Positions 26,733 through 35,064 of a DNA stretch of 64,000 nucleotides are shown here, in pieces. Source of the stretch: Bacillota bacterium (GTDB lineage: Bacteria; Bacillota; Clostridia; Christensenellales; Aristaeellaceae); contig JAEYOV010000013.1 of assembly GCA_023411395.1 (NCBI GenBank), forward strand, positions 1-64,000. Reading direction: 5' to 3'. Position numbers and translations under genes: made by a program. The notes beneath the pieces are model-generated. The model was given only the letters and a program-made list of their open reading frames with translations, did no database searches and was not told where the DNA came from. Position 1 is the stretch's first letter; each line of letters starts with the position of its first letter.

Positions 26733-27275
26733 TTACAGAATACCGGGATGATCTTTGATTCTCCTTTTGAGGCGGCTGATCCGCATTCTAAGCGCTGCCC
26801 CCGCAATGTTCAGTTTTGCGGCGAGCTCATCGGGAGTCATTTGCTGGTCATAATACGCCTGAAGCAGTTCCAGATTCTCCTTGCCGATTTCGGTTTCGAT
26901 TTTTTTAAGCGTTTCCTGCGACTCGCTGATGATTTTGATCAGCGGGTCGTTATCCGTGAAGCACAAAGCCTGAACCTTTTGCATCCCGGTTTCGTCATCC
27001 ATGGAAAAAGCAATGCGTACTTTTTCCTTTCTTGCTTTCTCCACCCTGTCCTCAATCATTTTTTTCAAGGTTCTTACCAGCCAGCCGGTGATGTTCGGAT
27101 GATGGACCAGCATTTCCTTTTTCCTTATCAGCCGTAAATATACTTCCTGGATATCATCTGGCAGAAAGGCAATTCCCTCAGCATCTGTTTTGAGCAAATA
27201 ACGGAGCCCGGCAACATACAGGTCTTCATAATTCTCCATGCATATCTTTTCGACCCATATATCCACATTGATCAT
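26733..27275 (-). CDS. RNA polymerase sigma-70 family (ECF-like) factor
   Basis: A 180-residue sigma factor. Region 2 is seen around residues 15-75 (DLYVAGLRYLLKTD, DDIQEVYLRLI, GWLVRTLKKMIEDRVEK), and region 4 at 120-175 with LNIAGAALRMRISRLKRRIK as the recognition helix. Size and layout match extracytoplasmic-function sigma factors. The start at 27275 follows GAGGTG; longer in-frame starts lack a site. It leads the operon with the anti-sigma-like and secreted proteins, under a sigma-A promoter at 27310-27338. Confidence 0.85.
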   Translation of the reverse strand: MINVDIWVEKICMENYEDLYVAGLRYLLKTDAEGIAFLPDDIQEVYLRLIRKKEMLVHHPNITGWLVRTLKKMIEDRVEKARKEKVRIAFSMDDETGMQKVQALCFTDNDPLIKIISESQETLKKIETEIGKENLELLQAYYDQQMTPDELAAKLNIAGAALRMRISRLKRRIKDHPGIL

Positions 27276-27309
27276 AAAGCACCTCAAGGGCCATTAACAA
27301 TATGACTTT

Positions 27310-27338
27310 ATTTTACACGAAGTTTCCAGGATTGTAAA
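27310..27338 (-). promoter_or_regulatory. Promoter of the sigma/anti-sigma operon
   Basis: On the minus strand TTTACA (27333-27338), 17 bases, TAAAAT (27310-27315). An overlapping GGAAAC about 15 bases before GTCA could be an ECF-type autoregulatory promoter. Confidence 0.6.
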
Positions 27339-27560
27339 ACAATTTCCAATCTTTTTCAAGAATTTTACATGAAATATATGAAAGACTTTTTTTAGGGGCG
27401 GCTTTATGCGTAAAACAGAGCCGCCATCGTCTGCGGTACAGGGAATGGCTCAAAAGCCGTCCTGGTGAAAAACTAAACGATCGCAACACGGGCTTTCCGC
27501 GGTGCACAAGCCATTTTTCGTGTTATAATATAGTAAAGATTGCGAAAGGGGGACGCACCT

Positions 27561-27824
27561 ATGACCTTGCGGGACGAACTGAACCGCCTGCACTGCGACG
27601 AACACAGCCGCGATAAGCGCGCCACCCAGGCCCTCGCGACAATTACAACCAGGCTGCGCGCATACGCCAGGCAGGGCTGCCGGGAAATTGTATTCGACGC
27701 CGCCCATCCCATGGGCATCCCGGCGCTGAAGGACCCTGCGGTGAGGAAGGCGGTAGCGGATATGCTGCGTGACGGCGGCCTGACGGTGATTGAAAAGTAT
27801 TACGCCATCAAGGTCAAGTGGTAG
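27561..27824 (+). CDS. Small hypothetical protein
   Basis: An 87-residue soluble protein with no recognised domain; predicted mixed alpha/beta with RDELNRLHCDEHSRD at the start and AVADMLRDGGLTVIEKYYAI near the end. ATG 27561 follows AAAGGGGG, and an extended -10 box TGTTATAAT (27521-27529) lies 31 bases upstream, so a real transcript is likely. Function unknown. The divergent sigma-factor operon starts about 285 bases away. Confidence 0.6.
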   Translation: MTLRDELNRLHCDEHSRDKRATQALATITTRLRAYARQGCREIVFDAAHPMGIPALKDPAVRKAVADMLRDGGLTVIEKYYAIKVKW

Positions 27825-27958
27825 GCAGAAAAACCGGGCTTGCGGAAGGCCTTTTGGGCATGCCATCCTAGCCGGAACGCAGTATGACGGCTTTTCTTCC
27901 TTGCGGAAATTATGGTCAGATGGGCGGACGGCTCCGTTCATCCCCGCGTAAGAATGAC

Positions 27959-28003
27959 AAAAAAAGGCTGTCTCTTGGCGATTCTCCCGCTTTGAGACAG
28001 CCT
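27959..28003 (-). terminator. Intrinsic terminator, minus strand
   Basis: AGGCTGTCTC (27965-27974) pairs with GAGACAGCCT (27994-28003); on the minus strand a T-run follows (A-run 27959-27965 on the plus strand). It ends the 28031-28606 gene. Confidence 0.85.
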
Positions 28004-28030
28004 CTTTATTGATGCGCTGTTCGATGAATA

Positions 28031-28606
28031 TTACTCCGCGCCCATGATCTCAAAGGTGGCGACGGTTTGATGAAGCCGGCCGCCAAAGCCTTCCGCCGCG
28101 ATGAGCGGATACGCCGCGGTGATATGGTATTGCCCTTCCTCCACCTCGACAATGTACGTTTCCAGGACGGAATCAACGCTGACACCGTGGAAGCCGAAAG
28201 ACCGGTATGCGGGGAAGAGTTCTTCGGTAACGATCTCGTTTGCCGAATAACCACTTTCCTTAAGCGACTTTAACACATCCAGGCGCGCATCCTCCAGCGT
28301 GTAGTCCTGCTGGTCGGAATAACGGATGGACAGGTACACGCCTTCCACCGCATCGGGGCTCGCGGGGCGGAAGACATCTTCGTATTCCTCCTCCTGGGCA
28401 GGGGCAAAGGTGAACATGTTGGCATCATACCACAGCCTATATCCCTGCTCGCTTTCAAACAGCGTAAGCGTTACCGTTTCGGGCATGCCTTCCAGATAAA
28501 TTGTGCTTTCCTTGGTTTGGGGCGCGGTGGGCGCGGTTTCCGCCAGCGCGCCAAGCATGGGCGAAAGCGCCAGCAGCATCGCCAGTATCACCGAGAACCG
28601 TTTCAT
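28031..28606 (-). CDS. Secreted hypothetical protein
   Basis: A 191-residue exported protein with a signal peptide (VILAMLLALSPMLGALAE-TAP) and an acidic mature domain with EDVFRPASPDAVEGVYLSIR and VETYIVE-like strands. The start at 28606 follows AAAGGAG. It is followed by a clear terminator and lies just downstream of the sugar ABC permease gene on the same strand. Family not recognised; it may be wall-associated. Confidence 0.65.
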   Translation of the reverse strand: MKRFSVILAMLLALSPMLGALAETAPTAPQTKESTIYLEGMPETVTLTLFESEQGYRLWYDANMFTFAPAQEEEYEDVFRPASPDAVEGVYLSIRYSDQQDYTLEDARLDVLKSLKESGYSANEIVTEELFPAYRSFGFHGVSVDSVLETYIVEVEEGQYHITAAYPLIAAEGFGGRLHQTVATFEIMGAE

Positions 28607-28677
28607 ATGTATCCACTCCTTTACCAACCGGTTGCATGATGTAAACGAAACGGAATGGCAAAAGATTTCATGCAAGA

Positions 28678-30300
28678 TCAACTTTTTACATTTTCGGAAG
28701 CCCTGGCGGCCGGATGAATATCAGACCTTCTTACCCGCAGCAGTACGCCTGCCGCGGTTGCCACACCGCCAAGCACCGTGATCAAAACGCGGTGCGCGAC
28801 CACCGTGTATTGAAGCATTTGTCCAAAGATGATGACTACAGTGTCAACGGGGTTTAGGGCAGCGCCTGCGACCATGTCCATCAACCCGCCGGGGACGCTG
28901 GCGGAGGGATGCAGGATAAAGCCAAAGATGCCCGCGCAAAGAACCAGCGCGCCGGCAATGGCGATAATCAGGCCGGCAAGCTTTGTATGGATGGGCTTCT
29001 CCCTGCTCCCGGGGCGGAAGAGCTCCTTCACCCAGGCCGCGAACCTTGCGGCGGCCTCAAAGCCGAACCGGTTCTTGGAGATGACGTCAAAAGCGACGGC
29101 CACAAGCAGAACCAGTCCCTTGACCACCTGCTGCATGTATTGGTTGACGCCCATGATGATCATGCCGTTGTTCAGCGTGCCCATGATCAGCGCGCCGATC
29201 AGCGCGCCGCTGACGGTGCCGATGCCGCCTGAGGCGGAAGCACCGCCGATGAAGCAGGCGGCAATGGCGTCCAGCTCGTAGCCCTGCCCGGCCAGCGGGA
29301 AGGCGGAGTTGAACCGGGACGCGCATACCAGCCCGGCCACAGCGGCCAGAAAGCCCATGTTCACATATGCCAGAAACAAAAGCCGCTTGGTGTTGACGCC
29401 GGAAAGCCAGGCGGCTTTCTGATTGCCGCCCAGGGCGTACAGGTGGCGGCCGATCACCGTGTTGCCTGTCAGGTAGGTATAGCATATGAGGATGATGCCC
29501 AGGGTGATCAAAACCGTCGGGACACCCCTGTACTGGGCAAGAATGCTGAAGAACCAGATCAGCGCGGCGCTGACGAGCACAAGCTTGAATATAAGTGCCA
29601 GAGGCCGGTCCGTCTCATACCCTTTCTTTTTGCGGTTGATGTTTTTTACAACCTGCATGACGCAAAAGCCGGCGGCTACCAGGACACCTACCAGCATGGC
29701 GGTAGCGTTCAGCGTTACGCCAAACAAGGTGATGCCGCCGAAGAAATCGGGGATGAAGCCCGTGGAGAACTGTAAAAATCCCTGCGGGAAATTGCTGAGG
29801 GTAAGACCGTTTAAAATGCTCAGCGTCAGGCCGCGGAAAAGAAGCATGCCGGACAGGGTGACAATGAAGGGTGGGATGCCCACATAGGAGATCCAGAATC
29901 CCTGCCATGCGCCGATCAGGATGCCGATCGCCAGGCACGCGATCATGGTGATATAGGGATCCAGCTTCCACGTCATAATGCCCGTGCCCGCGCATGCCAT
30001 GACCACTGCCAGCACCGAGCCCACAGACAGGTCGATGTTGCCACCGGTCAAAATGCACATGAGCATGCCCACCGCCAGAATCACCACATAGGCGTTCTGG
30101 AACACGATGTTGGAAACATTCATGGGCTTGAGCAGCGCGCCTTTGGTAGTGATCTGCAAAAAGATCACAATCGCCACCAGTGCAATCAGCATGGAATACT
30201 GCCGAATGTTCCCGCGGGACATTTTCTTGAGTTTATACAGGGCCGTTATCAACAGCCTTCCGACCCTTACCAACGAACGTACCTGACCAATATTGCTCAT
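28678..30300 (-). CDS. Multiple-monosaccharide ABC permease (GguB/MmsB/XylH type)
   Basis: A 540-residue permease of the CUT2/ribose class. Typical segments are GGNIDLSVGS, GGASASGGIGTVSGALIGA and MGTLNNGMIIMGV. It moves monosaccharides with the ATPase and binding protein encoded upstream. The usual length of such permeases is about 390-420 residues; this one carries an extra C-terminal region of about 115 residues (from near 425) with two more hydrophobic helices. The start codon overlaps the ATPase stop (ATGA). Confidence 0.9.
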   Translation of the reverse strand: MSNIGQVRSLVRVGRLLITALYKLKKMSRGNIRQYSMLIALVAIVIFLQITTKGALLKPMNVSNIVFQNAYVVILAVGMLMCILTGGNIDLSVGSVLAVVMACAGTGIMTWKLDPYITMIACLAIGILIGAWQGFWISYVGIPPFIVTLSGMLLFRGLTLSILNGLTLSNFPQGFLQFSTGFIPDFFGGITLFGVTLNATAMLVGVLVAAGFCVMQVVKNINRKKKGYETDRPLALIFKLVLVSAALIWFFSILAQYRGVPTVLITLGIILICYTYLTGNTVIGRHLYALGGNQKAAWLSGVNTKRLLFLAYVNMGFLAAVAGLVCASRFNSAFPLAGQGYELDAIAACFIGGASASGGIGTVSGALIGALIMGTLNNGMIIMGVNQYMQQVVKGLVLLVAVAFDVISKNRFGFEAAARFAAWVKELFRPGSREKPIHTKLAGLIIAIAGALVLCAGIFGFILHPSASVPGGLMDMVAGAALNPVDTVVIIFGQMLQYTVVAHRVLITVLGGVATAAGVLLRVRRSDIHPAARASENVKS

Positions 30301-31844
30301 GCGCTGATTTCCCCCCCGCTTGCCTTCATGATATACCCCATGATGACCTCCTGGGAAGCCTCCTCAACCGGCAGTTCCGCAATCAGCTTGCCCTCGTTCA
30401 TCACATAGATACGATCACTCATCCCCAGTATCTCCGGCAGTTCCGAGGAGATCAGCAGGATGGATTTCCCCTGGGCCACCAGAGAATTGATGATCTGGTA
30501 AATCTCATACTTGGCGCCCACATCCACGCCCCTGGTAGGCTCATCCAGCAGCATGATATCCGGCTGCGCAAAGATCCACTTGCCTACCAGCACCTTCTGC
30601 TGGTTGCCGCCGGAAAGGTTGCCCACCAACTGCTCCACCGTGGGGGCCTTGATGCCCAGTCTTTCCCTCAGCGATTCTGCGAACCGCTTTTCAATGTCCT
30701 TGTCCAGCACGCCGTTTTTACTGATGAACTGGGTCCTGGTAAGCGTGAGATTGTGCTTGATGCTGTTGGTGAGGACAAGCCCGTTTTCCTTGCGGTCCTC
30801 GGTGATGTATGCGAGGCCTGACTTGATCGCCTGGGGGATGCTGCGCAAATCAACCTCCGTACCGTCCTTGAATATGCGGCCGGAGACCTTGCTGCCGTAA
30901 GCATGGCCAAAGACCGACATGGCCAGCTCCGTCCGGCCGGAACCAATCAGCCCCGCTATGCCGACCACTTCGCCCTTGTGCACCTGGATGGACACATTGT
31001 CCACCAGTTTGCGGCTGGCATACTGGGGATGGTACACCGTCCAGTCCCGCACCTCAAATGCCACCGGCCCGATGTTTCTCTCACGCGGGGGATAACGGTT
31101 GGTCATCTCCCGGCCCACCATGCCCCGTATGATCCGGGCGTCGCTCCATTCGTCCACGCCCTTGGTCAGGGTTTCGATGGACGCGCCGTCGCGCAGAATC
31201 GTGACCCTGTCGGCGCAATAGCTCAGCTCGTTGATTTTGTGGGAAATGAGTATGGAGGTGATGCCCTTCTCCTTTTTCAGGCGCAGCAAAAGATCCAGCA
31301 GCTTTTTGGCGTCACTTTCATTCAGGGAGGAGGTAGGCTCATCCAGGATGAGCAGCCTCACATCCTTGGCAAGGGCCTTGGCGATTTCCACAAGCTGCTG
31401 CTTGCCCATGCCGATGTCACGGACCAGGGTGCGGGGGTTATCGTGTAGTCCAACAACGCGCATGAATTCTTCGGCCTTTTGGTAGGTCATGTCCCAGTTG
31501 ACGACACCCCTTTTTCCTTGTTCGTTGCCCAGGAACATGTTCTCCCCGATGGACAGGTAAGGGACCAGCGCCAGCTCCTGATGGATGATGACGATCCCCT
31601 TGCGCTCGCTGTCACGGATGGAATGGAAATGGCACGTTTCCTCCCGAAAGATCACATCACCCTCGTAGCTGCCATAGGGATAAATGCCGCTGAGCACATT
31701 CATCAGCGTGGACTTGCCCGCGCCGTTTTCTCCGCAAATGGCGTGGATCTCGCCTTCCTCCACTTCAATGTTTACGTGGCTCAAGGCCTTTACGCCCGGG
31801 AAGAGCTTGGTGATGTCCCGCATTTGTAGCAAGCAGTTGGACAA
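30297..31844 (-). CDS. Multiple-monosaccharide ABC ATPase (GguA/MmsA/MglA type)
   Basis: A 515-residue tandem ATPase of a CUT2 importer. The first domain has Walker A CGENGAGKST and GMGKQQLVEIAKALA; the second has the degenerate P-loop GSGRTELA normal for this class and the signature LSGGNQQKV. TTG 31844 is chosen because AGGAGG lies 8 bases upstream; the in-frame extension further upstream crosses the intergenic hairpin and overlaps the binding-protein gene. Confidence 0.93.
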   Translation of the reverse strand: MSNCLLQMRDITKLFPGVKALSHVNIEVEEGEIHAICGENGAGKSTLMNVLSGIYPYGSYEGDVIFREETCHFHSIRDSERKGIVIIHQELALVPYLSIGENMFLGNEQGKRGVVNWDMTYQKAEEFMRVVGLHDNPRTLVRDIGMGKQQLVEIAKALAKDVRLLILDEPTSSLNESDAKKLLDLLLRLKKEKGITSILISHKINELSYCADRVTILRDGASIETLTKGVDEWSDARIIRGMVGREMTNRYPPRERNIGPVAFEVRDWTVYHPQYASRKLVDNVSIQVHKGEVVGIAGLIGSGRTELAMSVFGHAYGSKVSGRIFKDGTEVDLRSIPQAIKSGLAYITEDRKENGLVLTNSIKHNLTLTRTQFISKNGVLDKDIEKRFAESLRERLGIKAPTVEQLVGNLSGGNQQKVLVGKWIFAQPDIMLLDEPTRGVDVGAKYEIYQIINSLVAQGKSILLISSELPEILGMSDRIYVMNEGKLIAELPVEEASQEVIMGYIMKASGGEISA

Positions 31845-31870
31845 GGAATCCGCCTCCTGTTTGGAAAGGA

Positions 31871-31895
31871 GAGACGGACGAAGGTCGCCCGTCTC
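31871..31895 (-). other. Intercistronic stem-loop after the binding-protein gene
   Basis: Eleven-base-pair stem GAGACGGGCGA/TCGTCCGTCTC with loop CCT (one G-T pair). Such hairpins behind sugar-binding-protein genes commonly protect the upstream mRNA and raise its expression relative to the permease genes. Confidence 0.6.
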
Positions 31896-31929
31896 CCCGG
31901 TTGGTACACTGTCTGTTGCCGCCAGAAAC

Positions 31930-32973
31930 TTACTGGAGCTGATCCTCGGTGTAGTAGCCGCTGTCGATAAGCAGTTCCTTGTAGTTCTCGATATCGGCGA
32001 ACACGGGGGCACACAGGTAGGTGGGCACAACGAACACGTTGTTGTTGTAGGTGGTGGTGTCGTTGACTTCCGGCTGCTCGCCCTTCATGATGGCCTGCAC
32101 CATGCCGACCACTTTCATGGCCAGGGTGCGGGTATCCTTAAAGATGGACATGGACTGTTTGCCGGCGATGATGTTCTTTGTGTTGGCAATGTCGCAGTCC
32201 TGGCCGGTGATGATGGGGAAGGGCTCAAACCCTACGGCGAGCAAGGAGTTGGTGGCGCCCAGTGCCGTGGAATCGTTGGAGCACAGAACAGCATCCAGCT
32301 TGGCGCCGCTGGTGTAGAAGGCGGCGATCAGGTTGTCCATGCGGGCCTGGGCGATATCGGTCTTCCAGGTGGGGGTGGCAACTGTTGCGAAATCCAGCTG
32401 GCCGCTGGGGATGACGATCTTGCCGCTGTCGATGTAGGGTTTCAGCACGTCGATGGCGCCCTGGTAAAAATAGAGGGCGTTGTTGTCGCCGGGGTCACCA
32501 GCCACGATTTCCATGTTGAAGGGGCCGGCGGCGTTCTTCAGATCCAGCGCGGTCTCGATATACTGGCCCTGGATGGTGCCCACCATGTAGTTGTCGAAGG
32601 TGGCGTAGTAGCTCACGGCGTCGGTGTCCATGATAAGACGGTCATAGGCGATGACGGGGATGCCCTGGGCTTTGGCCTGGGCAAGCACCGTGCCCAGCGA
32701 GCCGCCGTTGATGGCGGAGATGACCAGCACCTTGCAGCCGCCGGTGATCATGGCTTCCAACTGGGTAACCTGGGTGGCTACGTCGTCATTGGCGAATTGC
32801 AGGTCCACTTCGAATCCGGCAGCTTCCAACTGGGCTCTCATGTTCGCGCCATCCTGGTTCCAGCGCTGGAGGCTCTGGGTGGGCATGGATACGCCGATTT
32901 TGTCGGCGGCCAGCGCGCCCGTGATGGACAGGGACAGTACCAGTGCCAGCAGAATCGCAAGTACCTTCTTCAT
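31930..32973 (-). CDS. Monosaccharide-binding protein (ChvE-like)
   Basis: A 347-residue periplasmic-binding-protein-type sugar receptor: VSMPTQSLQRWNQDGANM near the N-terminus, ITGGCKVLVISAING and GQDCD later, closest to the ChvE/multiple-monosaccharide-binding group. The signal peptide ends SITGALA-ADK; there is no lipobox cysteine, unlike most Gram-positive receptors. The start at 32973 follows GGGAGTG. First gene of the chvE-gguA-gguB-like operon. The promoter is at 33288-33316 with a perfect palindrome just downstream, and the leader is about 300 bases. Confidence 0.92.
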   Translation of the reverse strand: MKKVLAILLALVLSLSITGALAADKIGVSMPTQSLQRWNQDGANMRAQLEAAGFEVDLQFANDDVATQVTQLEAMITGGCKVLVISAINGGSLGTVLAQAKAQGIPVIAYDRLIMDTDAVSYYATFDNYMVGTIQGQYIETALDLKNAAGPFNMEIVAGDPGDNNALYFYQGAIDVLKPYIDSGKIVIPSGQLDFATVATPTWKTDIAQARMDNLIAAFYTSGAKLDAVLCSNDSTALGATNSLLAVGFEPFPIITGQDCDIANTKNIIAGKQSMSIFKDTRTLAMKVVGMVQAIMKGEQPEVNDTTTYNNNVFVVPTYLCAPVFADIENYKELLIDSGYYTEDQLQ

Positions 32974-32995
32974 AGGAACACTCCCTTTTTTTATT

Positions 32996-33081
32996 TTTTA
33001 GGCTTCTTGCTGCCTAAAATACATGGTGCAGGCCTCTCGCGCCGAATGCGCCAGGTGATAAAGAAGCGTAGCAAAAAAAAC
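32996..33081 (-). promoter_or_regulatory. Structured leader of the monosaccharide operon
   Basis: TTTTAGGC/GCCTAAAA hairpin (32996-33003 with 33012-33019) just upstream of the ribosome site, preceded by an A8 run on the plus strand (T8 in the transcript, about 33073-33081) after a GC-rich segment. An attenuation role is possible; pairing is imperfect. Confidence 0.3.
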
Positions 33082-33260
33082 ACCGGCAAAGCCATATCGA
33101 AGCCCGGATGCTCGTTCATGGGCCTGCCCGTGACACTGTTTTTCCGGAAAGGAAGCAATGGCGCGGGATTAAACCGTCGGTTCCTGACAGGGAGAGTATA
33201 TTATTAAATATTGTCTCTATGTTTTCTGCTTTCCCGCAGGCTGTTTCTTTGGCATTAAAA

Positions 33261-33274
33261 TGTGCTCGAGCACA
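33261..33274. promoter_or_regulatory. Perfect palindromic operator candidate
   Basis: TGTGCTCGAGCACA, a 14-bp perfect palindrome at about +8 to +21 of the monosaccharide operon transcript. The placement fits repressor blockage of transcription. The matching regulator is not evident in the window. Confidence 0.55.
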
Positions 33275-33287
33275 TCAGTTTATGAAT

Positions 33288-33316
33288 ATCTTACCGGAAA
33301 TTTACACAGTTGTCAA
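33288..33316 (-). promoter_or_regulatory. Sigma-A promoter of the monosaccharide ABC operon
   Basis: Minus-strand TTGACA (33311-33316), 17-base spacer, TAAGAT (33288-33293). Confidence 0.7.
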
Positions 33317-33492
33317 TTGTGATTTTTAATGTTTTACTTTAGAAAAACGATGATTAAAGGGAAATTGCCGCACCAAAAGCAGAAAAAACATGCGGGAAAC
33401 ATTGCCGAAACAGCACGCAGGGAAAGGTTCCCCTAAAGGTGGTATGATATGCTGTATGCGCACTGGCCGGCGCAAATGGCGGGAGGATGATC

Positions 33493-34803
33493 ATGTCAGA
33501 CCTGAACATGATGCAAAAAAGCATCGATTTCATTGAGGAAAACCTGAAGTCGGAATTGACTCTTGCGGATATCGCATCCCATGCGGGGTTTTCCCCCTTC
33601 CATTTCTGCCGCATATTCCAAAGAGCCGTGGGCTTGCCGGTGATGGCGTATGTGCTCAGGCGGCGCCTTGCGCATGCCGCCTATGACATAGCCTGCGGCA
33701 AGCCTGTCACCGGCGCGGCGCTCACGTACGGGTTTGACACCCACGCGGGGTTTTACAAGGCGTTTGTACGGGAATTTGACTGCTCCCCCGCCGCGGTAAG
33801 AAATGGCCGGCCCATAGCGAAGCCGTACAGGATCGACCTGAGACAAGGAGATGTCATTATGATGGCTCAAACAAGGATCAAAGCGCTTTTGAAAAACTGG
33901 GGGCATGGGGACGCATCCATCACTCCCGTCGTGTATGAAAACAGCGGCATCACCGCCGACAACGCATGGTATGTGGATGCAGCATACGTGTTCAAGGCAA
34001 CGGGGAACCTTACGGGGCTGAAAACCCACGCGGCCATCGCAAAAGCTCTTGAGAAAGAGGGGCTTTGCGCCCCGGCGCCTGTGAAAACCACGGACGGCAG
34101 GGAATATGTAACGGAGGGTGATTTGCATTTTTACCTGCTGCCGCGCCTTGCGGGCCGCCCGGTGAACAGCCGGGAGCTTATGAATGCGGAGGATTGTGCT
34201 GAACGGGCGCGGCAGCTGGGCGTGCTTATCGGGCAATTGCACAAGGCATTTGAAACCCAGGATGGCATGTTTGCATGCGACGAGCCGGACCTTATCGCCG
34301 TAATCCGGGATTGGGCCATGCCCATGGTGCAAAAAGGAATGGCGCTGCCGGCCGCGTTTTTAGAGGAATTCATGGAAGCGTTCCAGCGGCTGTACCCATT
34401 GATGCCAAAACACCTCATCCACAGGGACCCAAACCCCTCCAACATACTGATGCGGGGCGAGGAACTCACCGGCTTCATCGATTTTGAACTGGGGGAAAGA
34501 AATATCCGGCTGTTCGACCCATGCTATCTTACAACCGCCATCTTGTCGGAGACTTTCCCGGAATCGGCATCCCCTTCCGATGATAGATGGTTTGAAATCT
34601 ACCACAGCGTACTGCAAGGATATGACACCGTGTGCCCCCTTGCCAGGGAGGAGCGGGAGGCCGCGCCTTACGTGGTGTTCACCATTCAAATGATCTGCGC
34701 GGCCTATTTCAGCAGCATGGAGAAATTCCAGGGTCTGGCGGAAACCAACAAAAGAATGCTGTACTGGCTGCTTGAGAACAGGGAGCAGTTGCGTCTTCCG
34801 TAG
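33493..34803 (+). CDS. Fusion: AraC-type DNA-binding domain + aminoglycoside/choline-kinase-like phosphotransferase
   Basis: A 436-residue two-part protein. Residues 1-105 hold a complete AraC double helix-turn-helix (LADIASHAGFSPFHFCRIFQ; second around 72-100). From about 125 the chain is an APH/choline-kinase-fold phosphotransferase: the catalytic loop is HRDPNPSN (H310, D312, N317) and the metal-binding Asp is D330 in GFIDFELGE. Kinases of this fold modify antibiotics, choline or sugars. ATG 33493 is preceded by GGAGG at six bases; the ATG at 33487 touches the ribosome site. It is divergent from the monosaccharide operon. Whether it acts as sensor, resistance enzyme or regulator is unknown. 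Confidence 0.8.
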   Translation: MSDLNMMQKSIDFIEENLKSELTLADIASHAGFSPFHFCRIFQRAVGLPVMAYVLRRRLAHAAYDIACGKPVTGAALTYGFDTHAGFYKAFVREFDCSPAAVRNGRPIAKPYRIDLRQGDVIMMAQTRIKALLKNWGHGDASITPVVYENSGITADNAWYVDAAYVFKATGNLTGLKTHAAIAKALEKEGLCAPAPVKTTDGREYVTEGDLHFYLLPRLAGRPVNSRELMNAEDCAERARQLGVLIGQLHKAFETQDGMFACDEPDLIAVIRDWAMPMVQKGMALPAAFLEEFMEAFQRLYPLMPKHLIHRDPNPSNILMRGEELTGFIDFELGERNIRLFDPCYLTTAILSETFPESASPSDDRWFEIYHSVLQGYDTVCPLAREEREAAPYVVFTIQMICAAYFSSMEKFQGLAETNKRMLYWLLENREQLRLP

Positions 34804-34837
34804 GGGTGATTATCCGTCGCTCGCTTCATACCAATGA

Positions 34838-34886
34838 ATTGCCCCCTCCGCTTCAATATCTGAAACAGAAGGGGCAATGCTTTTTA
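34838..34886 (+). terminator. Intrinsic terminator
   Basis: ATTGCCCC (34838-34845) pairs with GGGGCAAT (34871-34878), then GCTTTTTAT. It ends the AraC-kinase gene. Confidence 0.75.
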
Positions 34887-34915
34887 TGTAAATAAATGGC
34901 TGGGGATTCTAAAGG

Positions 34916-35060
34916 GATTCAATTCCGGCTGGCTCAATCGTCGCGCTGTTTCGCTTCCGCTCCCATCGCTCGTTTCGCCAGCTTCCTCCACCCGGCTATT
35001 GCCCCCACTGGGGGCAGCCAGGTTTCGGAACCTTTGGCGGGGTCCAGAGGTAGGGCTCCT
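34916..35060. repeat. GC-rich repeat family B, copy 1
   Basis: Contains CAATCGTCGCGCTGTTTCGC and CTTCCGCTCCCATCGCTCGT followed by TTCGCCAGC and hairpins such as GCCCCCACTGGGGGC. A related copy lies at 38155-38345 in the same orientation. No gene is seen; this and the terminator fill the 34804-35064 gap. Confidence 0.6.
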
Positions 35061-35064
35061 GGCG

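Noticed and set aside
27840..27960. Possible third copy of the TGTCAT palindrome (ends AAGAATGACA)
   Set aside because: Only the right end resembles the family and the arms do not pair convincingly.
31684..33207. Long open frame opposite the sugar receptor gene
   Set aside because: It lies antisense to a clear ChvE-like gene; the open frame follows from GC-rich codon use.
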